From positions 114,542-178,541 of the forward strand of contig NZ_LMHT01000015.1 of the NCBI RefSeq assembly GCF_001429025.1: a stretch of DNA of 64,000 nt, written 5' to 3'. The DNA comes from Phenylobacterium sp. Root700 (GTDB lineage: Bacteria > Pseudomonadota > Alphaproteobacteria > Caulobacterales > Caulobacteraceae). Shown here one piece after another: positions 1 through 7,818 of the stretch. Both the position numbers and the translations under genes were made by a program. Position 1 is the stretch's first letter. Every line of letters starts with the position of its first letter. The notes beneath the pieces are model-generated. The model was not told where the DNA came from, made no database searches, and saw only the letters and a program-made list of their open reading frames with translations.

Positions 1-1
1 C

Positions 2-250
2 CTGGCGGCCTGGGCGGAGGCCGAGTGGGTCCACGTCCTGGTCATCGTCATGGCTGCGCCGCTCTCGGCCCTGGCCCTTTGGCGGCGAGGCCAGGCGCCG
101 GCGGTGATCCTGCTGGCGCTCAGCGGTCTCACCCTGATGGGCCTCGGGCTATGGCCGCTTCACGCCTGGGAGACTCCGCTGACCGTCGGCGGCAGCCTGC
201 TGTTGGCCGGGGCCCATATCGTCAACTGGAAGCGCCAGCACGCGCACTAG
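2..250 (+). CDS. MerC domain membrane protein (3' part only)
   Basis: An open frame enters from the left edge and ends at a TAG at 248-250, so the true start lies outside the window. The visible 82 residues hold hydrophobic helices and the MerC-like features of a His in VHVLVI, an AAPLSALALWRRG loop, and a closing GAHIVNW segment. MerC proteins are small inner-membrane proteins first described in mercury uptake. Many alphaproteobacterial relatives have no mer operon and no known substrate, and no other mer gene is visible here. The next gene starts about 108 nt downstream. Confidence 0.6.
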   Translation: MAAWAEAEWVHVLVIVMAAPLSALALWRRGQAPAVILLALSGLTLMGLGLWPLHAWETPLTVGGSLLLAGAHIVNWKRQHAH

Positions 251-358
251 ATCGCCTGCCGGCCATAGTCCGTACAAGGCGCGCTGGACAACGAGGGTCG
301 GCGGCTTCATCTTCGGAAGTCAAACGTCTGTTCGTCCCCCTATTTGGGAAGCCTGCCC

Positions 359-1534
359 ATGTTCATGCGCTTTTTCACCGAGCTGCGCGAAGCCAAGGTC
401 CCGGTGTCGCTGAAAGAGTACCTCATGCTGATGGAGGCGCTCGACAAGGTGGTGATCGATCGGAAGGTCGAGGACTTCTACTACCTCTCGCGCTCGGCGC
501 TGGTGAAGGACGAGAAGAACCTCGACAAGTTCGACCAGGTGTTCAGCCACGTCTTCAAGGGCCTGGACAAGGTCGAGGGCGTCGGCACGGCCGACATCCC
601 GGAAGAATGGCTGCGGAAGATCTCCGAGAAGTTCCTGACCGAGGAAGAAAAGGCGCAGATTGAGGCCATGGGCGGCTTCGACAAGCTGATGGAAGCGCTG
701 GCCGAGCGCATGAAGGAACAGAAGGAACGCCACGAGGGCGGCGACAAGATGATCGGCACTGGCGGCACCTCGCCGTTCGGCGCCAACGGCTATCATCCCG
801 AGGGCGTGCGCATCGGCCAGGACAAGGGTCGCCATGGCAAGGCGATCAAGGTCTGGGACAAGCGCGAGTACAAGAACCTCGACGACTCGGTCGAGCTCGG
901 CACCCGCAACATCAAGGTCGCCCTGCGCCGGCTGCGCAAATGGGTCCGCGACGGCGCCGCCGAAGAACTCGACATGAACGGCACCATCAAGGGCACCGCC
1001 GAGAAGGGTTATCTGGATATCCAGCTGCGCCCGGAACGTCGCAACAAGATCAGCGTCCTGATCTTCTTCGACATCGGCGGCTCGATGGACAGCCACATCA
1101 AGGTCTGTGAGGAGCTGTTCTCGGCCGCGCGGACCGAGTTCAAGAACATGGAATTCTACTACTTCCACAACTGCCTCTATGAGAGCGTGTGGAAGGACAA
1201 TCGGCGCCGTCACGCCGAGAAGCTGAACACCTGGGACATCCTCCACAAATATTCCAGCGATTACAAAGTGATCTTCGTCGGCGACGCCACGATGAGCCCC
1301 TACGAAATCACCTATCCGGGCGGCTCGGTGGAGCACTGGAACGAAGAGGCCGGCGCGATCTGGATGGACCGCGTGGCCCAGATCTACGAGCACACGGTCT
1401 GGCTGAACCCCACCGCCGAGCGGCATTGGGACTACACCCCGTCGATCGAAGTCATGAAGCAACTCGTCGGCGATCGGATGTTCCCGCTCACCATCGAGGG
1501 CCTCGACAAGGCGATGCGGGAGTTGGCGCGCTAG
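359..1534 (+). CDS. CoxE-like VWA domain protein
   Basis: A 391-residue protein with a charged N-terminal helical half and a C-terminal von Willebrand A domain. The VWA start shows a MIDAS-type DIGGSM segment (Asp-x-Gly-x-Ser) after KISVLIFF. The later segments YYFHNCLYESVW and VIFVGDATMSPYE fit the CoxE-like/DUF58-type VWA family. These proteins usually work with a MoxR-family AAA+ ATPase to assemble or activate metal enzymes. No MoxR gene lies in the window, though one could be upstream of its edge. The ATG at 359 was chosen over the in-frame TTG at 344 because a GGGAAG ribosome site lies just before it. The exact target is unknown. Confidence 0.75.
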   Translation: MFMRFFTELREAKVPVSLKEYLMLMEALDKVVIDRKVEDFYYLSRSALVKDEKNLDKFDQVFSHVFKGLDKVEGVGTADIPEEWLRKISEKFLTEEEKAQIEAMGGFDKLMEALAERMKEQKERHEGGDKMIGTGGTSPFGANGYHPEGVRIGQDKGRHGKAIKVWDKREYKNLDDSVELGTRNIKVALRRLRKWVRDGAAEELDMNGTIKGTAEKGYLDIQLRPERRNKISVLIFFDIGGSMDSHIKVCEELFSAARTEFKNMEFYYFHNCLYESVWKDNRRRHAEKLNTWDILHKYSSDYKVIFVGDATMSPYEITYPGGSVEHWNEEAGAIWMDRVAQIYEHTVWLNPTAERHWDYTPSIEVMKQLVGDRMFPLTIEGLDKAMRELAR

Positions 1535-1554
1535 CGCGCCGCATCGCGGTTTAG

Positions 1555-1579
1555 GTCACACCTGCTAAGCTGGTGTGAC
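1555..1579. promoter_or_regulatory. Putative TetR operator (perfect inverted repeat)
   Basis: GTCACACC at 1555-1562 is mirrored exactly by GGTGTGAC at 1572-1579, with a 9 nt spacer. The palindrome ends 18 nt before the GTG start of the TetR-family gene, where a core promoter would sit. Arm length, symmetry and position fit an autoregulatory TetR operator. Regulator binding is inferred. Confidence 0.6.
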
Positions 1580-1597
1580 ACCTGAGAGATTCGCCCA

Positions 1598-2251
1598 GTG
1601 GACACCGTCCCAGTCAACGATACCGGAGAGGCCAACGAGGCCGCCACCAAGGCCGCGGTCTTCTGCGCGGCCGAGCGCCTGTTCGCGCTGCACGGCTTCC
1701 AGAACGTCTCGGTCCGCGACATCACCGCCGCCGCCGGCGTGAACCTCGCCTCGGTGAACTACCACTTTGGGTCGAAGGACGCCCTGCTGTTCGAGATCTT
1801 CCGCCGGCGCACGGCGGAGCTGAACCGCGAACGCGCCCGGATGCTGCACGAGGCCAACGACCGCAACGCCGGCAAGCCGCCGGTGCGCGACATCCTCGAG
1901 GCGCTGTTCGCCCCGCCGCTGAAATGGGCCACGCCCGACAATGATCGGCGGATCTCGGTCCAGTTCATCATCCGCTCGCGCAGCGAGGGCACCGCCGAGA
2001 TGCGCGAGGCCCTGACCAGCGACGTCAGCCACCTGGCGCGGTTCTCCGACGCCCTGATCAGCGCCTGCCCCGACCTGCCGCGCGAAACCATCTATTGGCG
2101 GCTGCACTTCTGCCTGGGCATGGTCCACAACAACCGCTTCGCCGAGTTCGACCGCCTGCACGTGCTGTCGGACGGCGCCACCCGCGAGGGCGACGTCGAC
2201 GGCCTGCTGAAGCGGATGCTCGACTTCGCCGAAGCCGGGTTCCTGGCCTAG
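1598..2251 (+). CDS. TetR/AcrR family transcriptional regulator
   Basis: A 217-residue repressor-type protein. The N-terminal helix-turn-helix is clear: AAERLFALHGFQNVSVRDIT, then AAGVNLASVNYHFGSKDALL at roughly residues 24-65, with the typical NYHFGSKD recognition-helix end. The C-terminal half is the variable ligand-binding and dimer domain, so the inducer cannot be read. The start is the GTG at 1598, directly downstream of an inverted repeat that is probably its own operator. Its neighbours (VWA protein upstream, DUF1993 protein downstream on the other strand) do not identify a regulon. Confidence 0.85.
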   Translation: MDTVPVNDTGEANEAATKAAVFCAAERLFALHGFQNVSVRDITAAAGVNLASVNYHFGSKDALLFEIFRRRTAELNRERARMLHEANDRNAGKPPVRDILEALFAPPLKWATPDNDRRISVQFIIRSRSEGTAEMREALTSDVSHLARFSDALISACPDLPRETIYWRLHFCLGMVHNNRFAEFDRLHVLSDGATREGDVDGLLKRMLDFAEAGFLA

Positions 2252-2264
2252 CTCCCTCTCAGTT

Positions 2265-2370
2265 CGTCATGACCGACCTCTTGTGTCGGCCATCCATAGA
2301 CACTGCACGCGGGGACACCTCCGGGATGGGTCCGCGTGTATGGATCACCGGGACAAGCCCAGTGATGACG
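2265..2370. repeat. Palindromic intergenic repeat, family A copy 1
   Basis: A 106 bp element bounded by CGTCAT and ATGACG. The arms are imperfect inverted repeats of about 35 nt (left arm includes GGCCATCCATAGACAC, right arm GTGTATGGATCACCGGG). A second copy of the same length lies at 25291-25396. It sits between the ends of two convergent genes and could fold into a large cruciform or RNA hairpin. It looks like a REP/BIME-type dispersed element. Reading frames across it are artefacts. Confidence 0.65.
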
Positions 2371-2416
2371 ATCGAGGTGGGTGGCCGGGAAGAACTTCCT
2401 CCCGGCTCCTGGACGC

Positions 2417-2923
2417 CTAGGCCGCGCCCATGAAGTTGCGCTTGCCGACCTCGACGCCGTTGTGGCGCAGGATCGCGTAGGCCGTGGTGATGTGGAAATA
2501 GAAGTTCGGCGCGGCCTGCTCCAGCAGATAGGCCTGCCCCTTGACGATGGTGGTCTCGCCACGGCGGACCAGGGCGATGTCGCGATCTTCCGAACCGTCG
2601 ACCTGCGCCGCGTCAAGCGTGCGGATGAAGGCGATAGTCTTCTCGACCCGGGCCTTCAGCTCTTCGAAGCTCGCCTCGGTGTCCTCGTAGGTGGGGAACT
2701 CCACGTCGGCCAGCCGCGCTATGGCGCCCTTGGCGAAGTCGGTGGCGATCTGCACCTGGCGGGTGAACGGGAACATGTCGGGATAGAGCCGGGCCTGCAG
2801 CAGGGCGGCGGGGTCGATCTTGCGCTCAGCGGCGTGGGCCGCGGCCTTGTCGATCACGACACCCAGACCCGTCAGGCCTTGAATGAAGACAGGGGCCGAG
2901 GCCTGGTACATGGAAAGGGTCAT
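2417..2923 (-). CDS. DUF1993 family protein
   Basis: A 168-residue all-helical protein beginning MTLSMYQASAPVFIQGL, with the family's pattern of an N-terminal membrane-free helix, FPFTRQVQIATDFAKG in the middle and a late His-rich stretch (PNFYFHITTAYAILRHNGV). DUF1993 proteins are related to the DinB/YfiT four-helix fold and are widespread in proteobacteria and fungi. Their function is not established. The start ATG at 2923 is the only good candidate. The gene appears to be monocistronic and faces away from the protease gene at 3036. Confidence 0.75.
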   Translation of the reverse strand: MTLSMYQASAPVFIQGLTGLGVVIDKAAAHAAERKIDPAALLQARLYPDMFPFTRQVQIATDFAKGAIARLADVEFPTYEDTEASFEELKARVEKTIAFIRTLDAAQVDGSEDRDIALVRRGETTIVKGQAYLLEQAAPNFYFHITTAYAILRHNGVEVGKRNFMGAA

Positions 2924-3035
2924 GGGTGCTCCAACGGGTCCAAACGACTCGCGGGCAGGTTCTACAGGCTTCGCGCCGACGCTGCTCGATCAACCTATCT
3001 CGACGAACGACGGCGACCGGCCTTAGCCTCGCCAA

Positions 3036-3767
3036 ATGGATCTCATCGACCCGTTCGCCATCGCCACGCCCCGCTTCGCCACCCGCCTCAAGAGCGGGGA
3101 GCCGCACCAGGTGTTCTCCGGCTTCCTCTACCATGTCGAAGGCGACCGCTACATCGTGCTGACCGCCCTGCACTGCCTGCTGCGGCCCAACACCTTCTAT
3201 TTCAAGAACCGCGGGACCGAGCCGACCTGGTCGGAAACCTACGGCCACGATCTCGACTGCGAGGCCCTGGGCTTCAGCGTGCCGCTCTATGACGGAACCA
3301 CCCCGCTGTTCCGCTGGCATCAGGACACCCACAACGCCTCCATCGACGTGGCCGGGGTGCCGGTACGGCTGCCCTCGCGTCCGCCCGCGATCAACATGCC
3401 CGGGACCTGGGGCGACTACGACGTGGTGACGCAAGGCCTGCCGCTGACCGCGGGGTCGGCGGGCCTGATCTACGGCTTCCCCGGCGGCGCGGCGATCCTG
3501 CGCAGCGCGCCCATCGCGCGGGGATTTACGCTGGCCACCGACTATCGGCTCAATCCGTTCGCCTTCCATGTCGACGGCATCGGCGGCGCCGGCTGCTCCG
3601 GCGGACCGGTCGCCCTGCGCGCCGAACGCGGCGACCGCACCCTGCTGCAGTGGATCGGCATCTATGTCGCCACCCACGAGGCCGAGCGGCTGGGCCGCTG
3701 CATTCCGCTGCCCCAGGTCATGGAGCTGGTGGAGACAATGACGGCCGAGCTGGACCTGTGGGCCTGA
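3036..3767 (+). CDS. Trypsin-like serine protease without signal peptide
   Basis: A 243-residue protein with a readable chymotrypsin-fold catalytic triad: His46 in VLTALHCL, Asp104 in ASIDVAG, and Ser188 in GAGCSGGPV. The N-terminus (MDLIDPFAIATPRF) has no signal peptide or membrane helix, so the product is predicted to be cytoplasmic. This is unusual for S1-type peptidases and resembles the stand-alone trypsin-like peptidase domains seen in some conflict or signalling systems. No PDZ or other added domain is visible. The next gene starts 4 nt after its stop, so they probably form an operon. The substrate is unknown. Confidence 0.7.
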   Translation: MDLIDPFAIATPRFATRLKSGEPHQVFSGFLYHVEGDRYIVLTALHCLLRPNTFYFKNRGTEPTWSETYGHDLDCEALGFSVPLYDGTTPLFRWHQDTHNASIDVAGVPVRLPSRPPAINMPGTWGDYDVVTQGLPLTAGSAGLIYGFPGGAAILRSAPIARGFTLATDYRLNPFAFHVDGIGGAGCSGGPVALRAERGDRTLLQWIGIYVATHEAERLGRCIPLPQVMELVETMTAELDLWA

Positions 3768-3771
3768 TCGC

Positions 3772-4230
3772 GTGACCTACGCACCAACCTTGCCAAGGCG
3801 CGACCCTGTCGACATGCACGCCCACGCGGGCCTCTGCGCGATCGCCGCGGCGCCGGTGGGCAGCTCGATGGGAACGTTCTCGGCGGCCGGCCGGACATTC
3901 GAGGCGGTCTTTGGCCCGGCGGAGTTGCTCGCGACCCTGCGTCAGCCGGACGCCGACGATCTTCGCGCTCAACAGGCCAGCTTCGATCATCGGTGTATTG
4001 TGATCGCCCGATGCCTCCACGACCAACGGCCCTACGCCGCCTGGGAATTCTACACGACCGGCGGCGGGCCGCCGATGCGCTCCAAGGCGCTCGATGTGGA
4101 CTGCAATCACAAGCAGCGGGGGATCGGGAAAGCCTTCCGCGCCGCCGTTCTTCAGCACCTGGCCATCGGGCCGAGCGGCGCCTACACGGCCGAGGGCGCG
4201 GCGTTCATGAACGCCGTCGCCCCCGTCTAG
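3772..4230 (+). CDS. Hypothetical protein, possible GNAT-like fold
   Basis: A 152-residue protein starting at a GTG 4 nt after the protease stop; an ATG at 3814 is an alternative start. I do not recognise the family. The segment around residues 112-130 (CNHKQRGIGKAFRAAVLQHL) resembles the acetyl-CoA-binding motif A of GNAT enzymes (R/Q-x-x-G-x-G/A), but the usual preceding strand is weak. The short gap suggests co-translation with the protease. No signal peptide or membrane segment is visible. Confidence 0.45.
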   Translation: MTYAPTLPRRDPVDMHAHAGLCAIAAAPVGSSMGTFSAAGRTFEAVFGPAELLATLRQPDADDLRAQQASFDHRCIVIARCLHDQRPYAAWEFYTTGGGPPMRSKALDVDCNHKQRGIGKAFRAAVLQHLAIGPSGAYTAEGAAFMNAVAPV

Positions 4231-4233
4231 ATC

Positions 4234-4716
4234 TCAGAGTTTCCCGGCCACCTCGGCGAGTTGGTCGGTGCAGAGGCCCCAGCCTTCCATGAAGCCCATC
4301 TTCTCGTGGGTCTCGCGATCCTCGATCGTCCAGTGTTGGGCGCGAGCGACGTACTTGGTGGCGCCGCCGCCCAGGTCCTCGAAGGTGAGGACGACGGTCA
4401 TGAACGGCTTGGCCGACGGGGCCCAGGCCTCGGTGAAGGCGTCGGTGAAGACCAGCTTCTCGTTCGGGACGACCTCCAAATAGACCCCGGCGTTCGGGTA
4501 ATCGTTCCCGTCGGGATCGCGCATGGTGATGCGGTTGCTCCCGCCCGCACGCACGTCCAGCTCGGCGAACGGCGTGGTGAACGGCTTGGGCGCGAACCAC
4601 TGCTTCAGGACATCGGCCTCGGTCCAGGCGCGGAACAGCTTCTCGCGCGGCACGTCGATGATACGGGTCAGCACCAGGTCGCGGTCGTCGGCGGGGAGCG
4701 TTTGCGGCGTCGTCAT
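4234..4716 (-). CDS. SRPBCC (AHSA1-type START-like) domain protein
   Basis: A 160-residue single-domain protein. It shows the usual AHSA1-family signatures: IDVPREKLFRAWTEADVLKQWFAP at the N-terminus, central GNDYPNAGVYLEVVPNEKLVFTD, and the C-terminal helix EKMGFMEGWGLCTDQLAEV. The helix-grip fold makes a hydrophobic cavity. Bacterial members are often called activator of Hsp90 ATPase homologues, but most have no proven partner and bacterial ligands are unknown. It ends 3 nt from the stop of the convergent gene at 3772-4230. Confidence 0.8.
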   Translation of the reverse strand: MTTPQTLPADDRDLVLTRIIDVPREKLFRAWTEADVLKQWFAPKPFTTPFAELDVRAGGSNRITMRDPDGNDYPNAGVYLEVVPNEKLVFTDAFTEAWAPSAKPFMTVVLTFEDLGGGATKYVARAQHWTIEDRETHEKMGFMEGWGLCTDQLAEVAGKL

Positions 4717-4898
4717 GGCGATCTCCTATCGCAGGGGGTTCATGGCAAGGACGAAGCGGGCCGACGCGATCCTACAGGCGGGGCCAAGTTTTTCGCATCC
4801 ATCCCAAGGCTGGCCAAGCGTACGGAAAAAGGTTGCGCCCCGGCCGAGGTTGGCGTCCGCTGGGCTGGAGAGTTGAACCGTCTGGAGGCCAGGGCCGC

Positions 4899-5369
4899 AT
4901 GACGACGACGTTCGAGATCAACGGCCGCAAGGTCACGCTCAAAGCTCCAGACGACTCGCCCCTGCTCTGGGCCATCCGCGACGAGGTCGGGTTGACCGGC
5001 ACCAAGTTCGGCTGCGGCATCGGCATGTGCGGCGCCTGCACCGTGCACCTGAACGGCGAGGCGGTGCGTTCCTGTGTGACGCCGCTGAGCACCGTCGCCG
5101 GGGCCAAGATCACCACCATCGAGGGCCTGGATCCCAAGGGCGCGCATCCCCTGCAGACCGCCTGGATCGAGGCCCAGGCCCCGCAGTGCGGCTACTGCCA
5201 GTCGGGCCAGATCATGCAGGCCGCGGCGCTGCTGAAGGCCACGCCCCACCCCACCGACGCCGAAATCAACGACACCATGAACGGCAATCTGTGCCGCTGC
5301 ATGGCCTATGTCCGCATCAAGAAGGCGATCAAGCTCGCCGCCGCCGGCCCGCAAGGGAGCAAGGCATGA
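4899..5369 (+). CDS. (2Fe-2S) subunit of xanthine-oxidase-family enzyme (IorA-like)
   Basis: A 156-residue small subunit with two [2Fe-2S] clusters. The N-terminal ferredoxin half has the plant-type ligands in CGIGMCGACTVHLNG and a later Cys. The C-terminal half has the helical cluster motif CGYCQSGQ and NLCRCMAY. It passes electrons from the molybdenum cofactor of the following large subunit. The ATG at 4899 follows a GGAGG at 4884-4888, so the longer frame upstream is not used. Its stop overlaps the large-subunit ATG by 4 nt. It matches the isoquinoline 1-oxidoreductase alpha type, but the substrate cannot be read. Confidence 0.88.
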   Translation: MTTTFEINGRKVTLKAPDDSPLLWAIRDEVGLTGTKFGCGIGMCGACTVHLNGEAVRSCVTPLSTVAGAKITTIEGLDPKGAHPLQTAWIEAQAPQCGYCQSGQIMQAAALLKATPHPTDAEINDTMNGNLCRCMAYVRIKKAIKLAAAGPQGSKA

Positions 5370-7633
5370 ACGCCATCCCGATTACGCCCCCGCCCGCGCT
5401 GGAGACCTCGCGACGCGGCTTCCTGATCACCGTGGCCGCCGCCGGCGCCATGATGGGCCTCGCCGCCCCGACCGGCGCAGCCGCCGCCGAGGGCTATGAG
5501 CCGACCATCTGGTATCGCATCGGCCGCGACGGCACGGTGACCGTCAACGTCATCCGCGCCGAGATGGGTCAACACGTCGGCACCGCCATCGCCCGCATCG
5601 TCGCCGACGAGCTTGAGGCCGACTGGTCGAAGGTGAAGATCGACCACGTCGATTCCGCCGCCAAGTGGGGGCTGATGGTCACCGGCGGCAGTTGGTCGGT
5701 CTGGCAGAGCTATCCCTTGATGAGCCAGGCCGGCGCGGCCGGCCGCATCACCCTGATCGAGGAAGGCGCCAAGCTGCTGGGCGTCGATCCCAAGGCCTGC
5801 ACCGCGCGCAGCAGCATGGTCAGCGGTGGCGGCAAGTCGATCTCCTACGGCGACATCGTCACCCGTGGGAATATGAGCCGAACCTTCACGGCCGAGGAGA
5901 TCGGCAAGCTGCCGATCAAGCCCGCGACGGAGCGACGGCTGATCGGCAAGGCCTCGCACCAGCTGGACATCCCCGCCAAGGTCAACGGCACGGCGCGCTA
6001 TGGCCTCGACGCCAAGGTTCCGGGGATGGTCTACGCGCGGCCGAAGATTCCGCCGACCCGCAACGGGTCGAAGGTGGTCTCCATCGACGACTCCGCCGCC
6101 AAGGCGGTGCCCGGCTACATCAGCAGCCTGGCCCTGGACGATCCGTCAGACACCGTGCCCGGCTGGGTCATGGTGTTCGCCGACAGCTTCGTGGCCGCGA
6201 GCAGCGCCTGCGATCTGGTGAAAGTGAACTGGAGCGCGGGCGATACCGCCAAGACCTCCGAGGCCGACCTTCAGAAACGCTCGGCGGAACTCATCGCCGA
6301 CCCGAAGGCCGGCGCGCTGGTGGTCGAGGATCCCGGCGTCGACGCCGCCTTCGCCGCCGCCAAATCGAAGCTGGAACGCACCTACACCACCGCCAGCGCC
6401 CTTCACTTCCAGATGGAGCCGGTCAACGCCCTGGCCTTCGAGAAGGACGGGGTGATGGAGATCCACACCGGCAACCAGTGGCAATCGCTGGTGCTGCCCT
6501 GGCTGGCCAAGGCGCTGGGCCGGCCCGAGGACAAGATCGTCCTGAAGTCCTACATGCTGGGCGGCGGCTTCGGCCGGCGGCTGAACGGCGACTATGCGGT
6601 GCCTGCCGCGCTGGCCGCCAAGGCTGTCGGCAAGCCGGTGAAGATGGTCTGCACCCGGGCCGACGACGCTTTGTTCGACTCGTTCCGCTCGCCGTCGGTC
6701 CAGGTCGTGAAGATGGCGTTTGGCGAGGGCGGCAAGGTCACCGCCATGGACCACGCCGCCGCGGCCGGCTGGCCGACCCAGGTGATGGCTCCGTTCTTCA
6801 TGCCCAAGGGCGCGAACGACGTCGCCTACGACCCCTTCGCCATCAGCGGCGCCAACCATTGGTACAGCGTCGGCGCCCAGCGGGTGCGCGCGGTGCCCAA
6901 CGACCTCGCCAACCGGGCGTTCCGGCCGGGCTGGCTACGCTCGGTCGGGCCTGGCTGGACCAACTGGGCGGTCGAAAGCTTCATGGACGAGGCGGCCCAG
7001 GCGGCCGGCAAGGATCCGCTGGCCTTCCGCCTGGCCCTGCTGGACGCCGCCGGCCGCAACGCCGGCTCCGCGCCCAACGCCGTCGGCGGCGCCAAGCGGC
7101 AGGCCGCGGTGCTCGCCCGGCTGGCCAAGAAGGTCGGCTGGGGCGGGGTCCTGCCCAAAAACACCGGCCTGGGCCTGGCCACCACATTTGGCCAGGAGCG
7201 CGACATGCCGACCTGGATCGCCTGCGCGGCCAGGGTCAATGTCGATCCAGCCACCGGCGCAGTGAAAGTCGAGAAGCTGACCCTGGTGGTCGACGCCGGC
7301 ACCATCGTCTCGCCGGACGGCGCCCTGGCCCAGATGGAAGGCGCGGCGCTGTGGGGCATGAGCCTGGCGCTGTTCGAAGGCACGCAGTTCTCGGGCGGCC
7401 AGGTGCAGGACACCAACCTAGACTCCTACACCCCGCTGCGGATGGCCGACGTGCCGGACATCGAGGTCGAGTTTGTGGAGAGCACGGAGGCTCCGGTCGG
7501 CCTGGGCGAACCGGCGACCACCGTCGTCGGCCCCGCTATCGGCAACGCGATCTTCCACGCCAGCGGCGCGCGGGTTCGGCATCTGCCGATCCGCTCTGAC
7601 GCGGTGCTCGCGGCGCTCAAGACCAAGGCTTGA
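5366..7633 (+). CDS. Molybdopterin-binding large subunit, IorB-like hydroxylase
   Basis: A 755-residue large subunit that partners the gene just upstream (ATGA overlap). It begins with a twin-arginine-type signal (ETSRRGFLITVAAAG), so the folded Moco-loaded enzyme is probably exported to the periplasm. Aldehyde oxidase/xanthine dehydrogenase large-subunit features follow, including GGGFGRRLNGDYAVPAA in the middle and the catalytic Glu in VGLGEPATTV near the C-terminus. The two-subunit arrangement without an FAD subunit is typical of IorAB and membrane-linked aldehyde dehydrogenases. No cytochrome subunit or XdhC/CoxI chaperone is next to it. The substrate is unknown. Confidence 0.85.
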   Translation: MNAIPITPPPALETSRRGFLITVAAAGAMMGLAAPTGAAAAEGYEPTIWYRIGRDGTVTVNVIRAEMGQHVGTAIARIVADELEADWSKVKIDHVDSAAKWGLMVTGGSWSVWQSYPLMSQAGAAGRITLIEEGAKLLGVDPKACTARSSMVSGGGKSISYGDIVTRGNMSRTFTAEEIGKLPIKPATERRLIGKASHQLDIPAKVNGTARYGLDAKVPGMVYARPKIPPTRNGSKVVSIDDSAAKAVPGYISSLALDDPSDTVPGWVMVFADSFVAASSACDLVKVNWSAGDTAKTSEADLQKRSAELIADPKAGALVVEDPGVDAAFAAAKSKLERTYTTASALHFQMEPVNALAFEKDGVMEIHTGNQWQSLVLPWLAKALGRPEDKIVLKSYMLGGGFGRRLNGDYAVPAALAAKAVGKPVKMVCTRADDALFDSFRSPSVQVVKMAFGEGGKVTAMDHAAAAGWPTQVMAPFFMPKGANDVAYDPFAISGANHWYSVGAQRVRAVPNDLANRAFRPGWLRSVGPGWTNWAVESFMDEAAQAAGKDPLAFRLALLDAAGRNAGSAPNAVGGAKRQAAVLARLAKKVGWGGVLPKNTGLGLATTFGQERDMPTWIACAARVNVDPATGAVKVEKLTLVVDAGTIVSPDGALAQMEGAALWGMSLALFEGTQFSGGQVQDTNLDSYTPLRMADVPDIEVEFVESTEAPVGLGEPATTVVGPAIGNAIFHASGARVRHLPIRSDAVLAALKTKA

Positions 7634-7818
7634 GCGCTCCGCCTGTGGCGGCGAGGAGACAGGTTCGCGTAGCGGCGCGGCGTACTCAAGCCTTTGCGCG
7701 CCAAGCCCTTCCCCCGCTTCCCAAGACTCTGCTACGACGGTCGGTATTAGATTTAAGCCGTTATAATTAGGGAGTCGCCCGCGCGACCCATTGCGATCCG
7801 CGCGCGGACGGAACGCTG

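Noticed and set aside
320-1462. Long antisense frame over the VWA gene
   Set aside because: Shadow of a gene with clear domain motifs; no ribosome site or family match.
5665-7599. Long frame inside the molybdenum hydroxylase gene
   Set aside because: Arg/Gly/Pro-rich translation out of frame with the real IorB-like protein; typical high-GC artefact.
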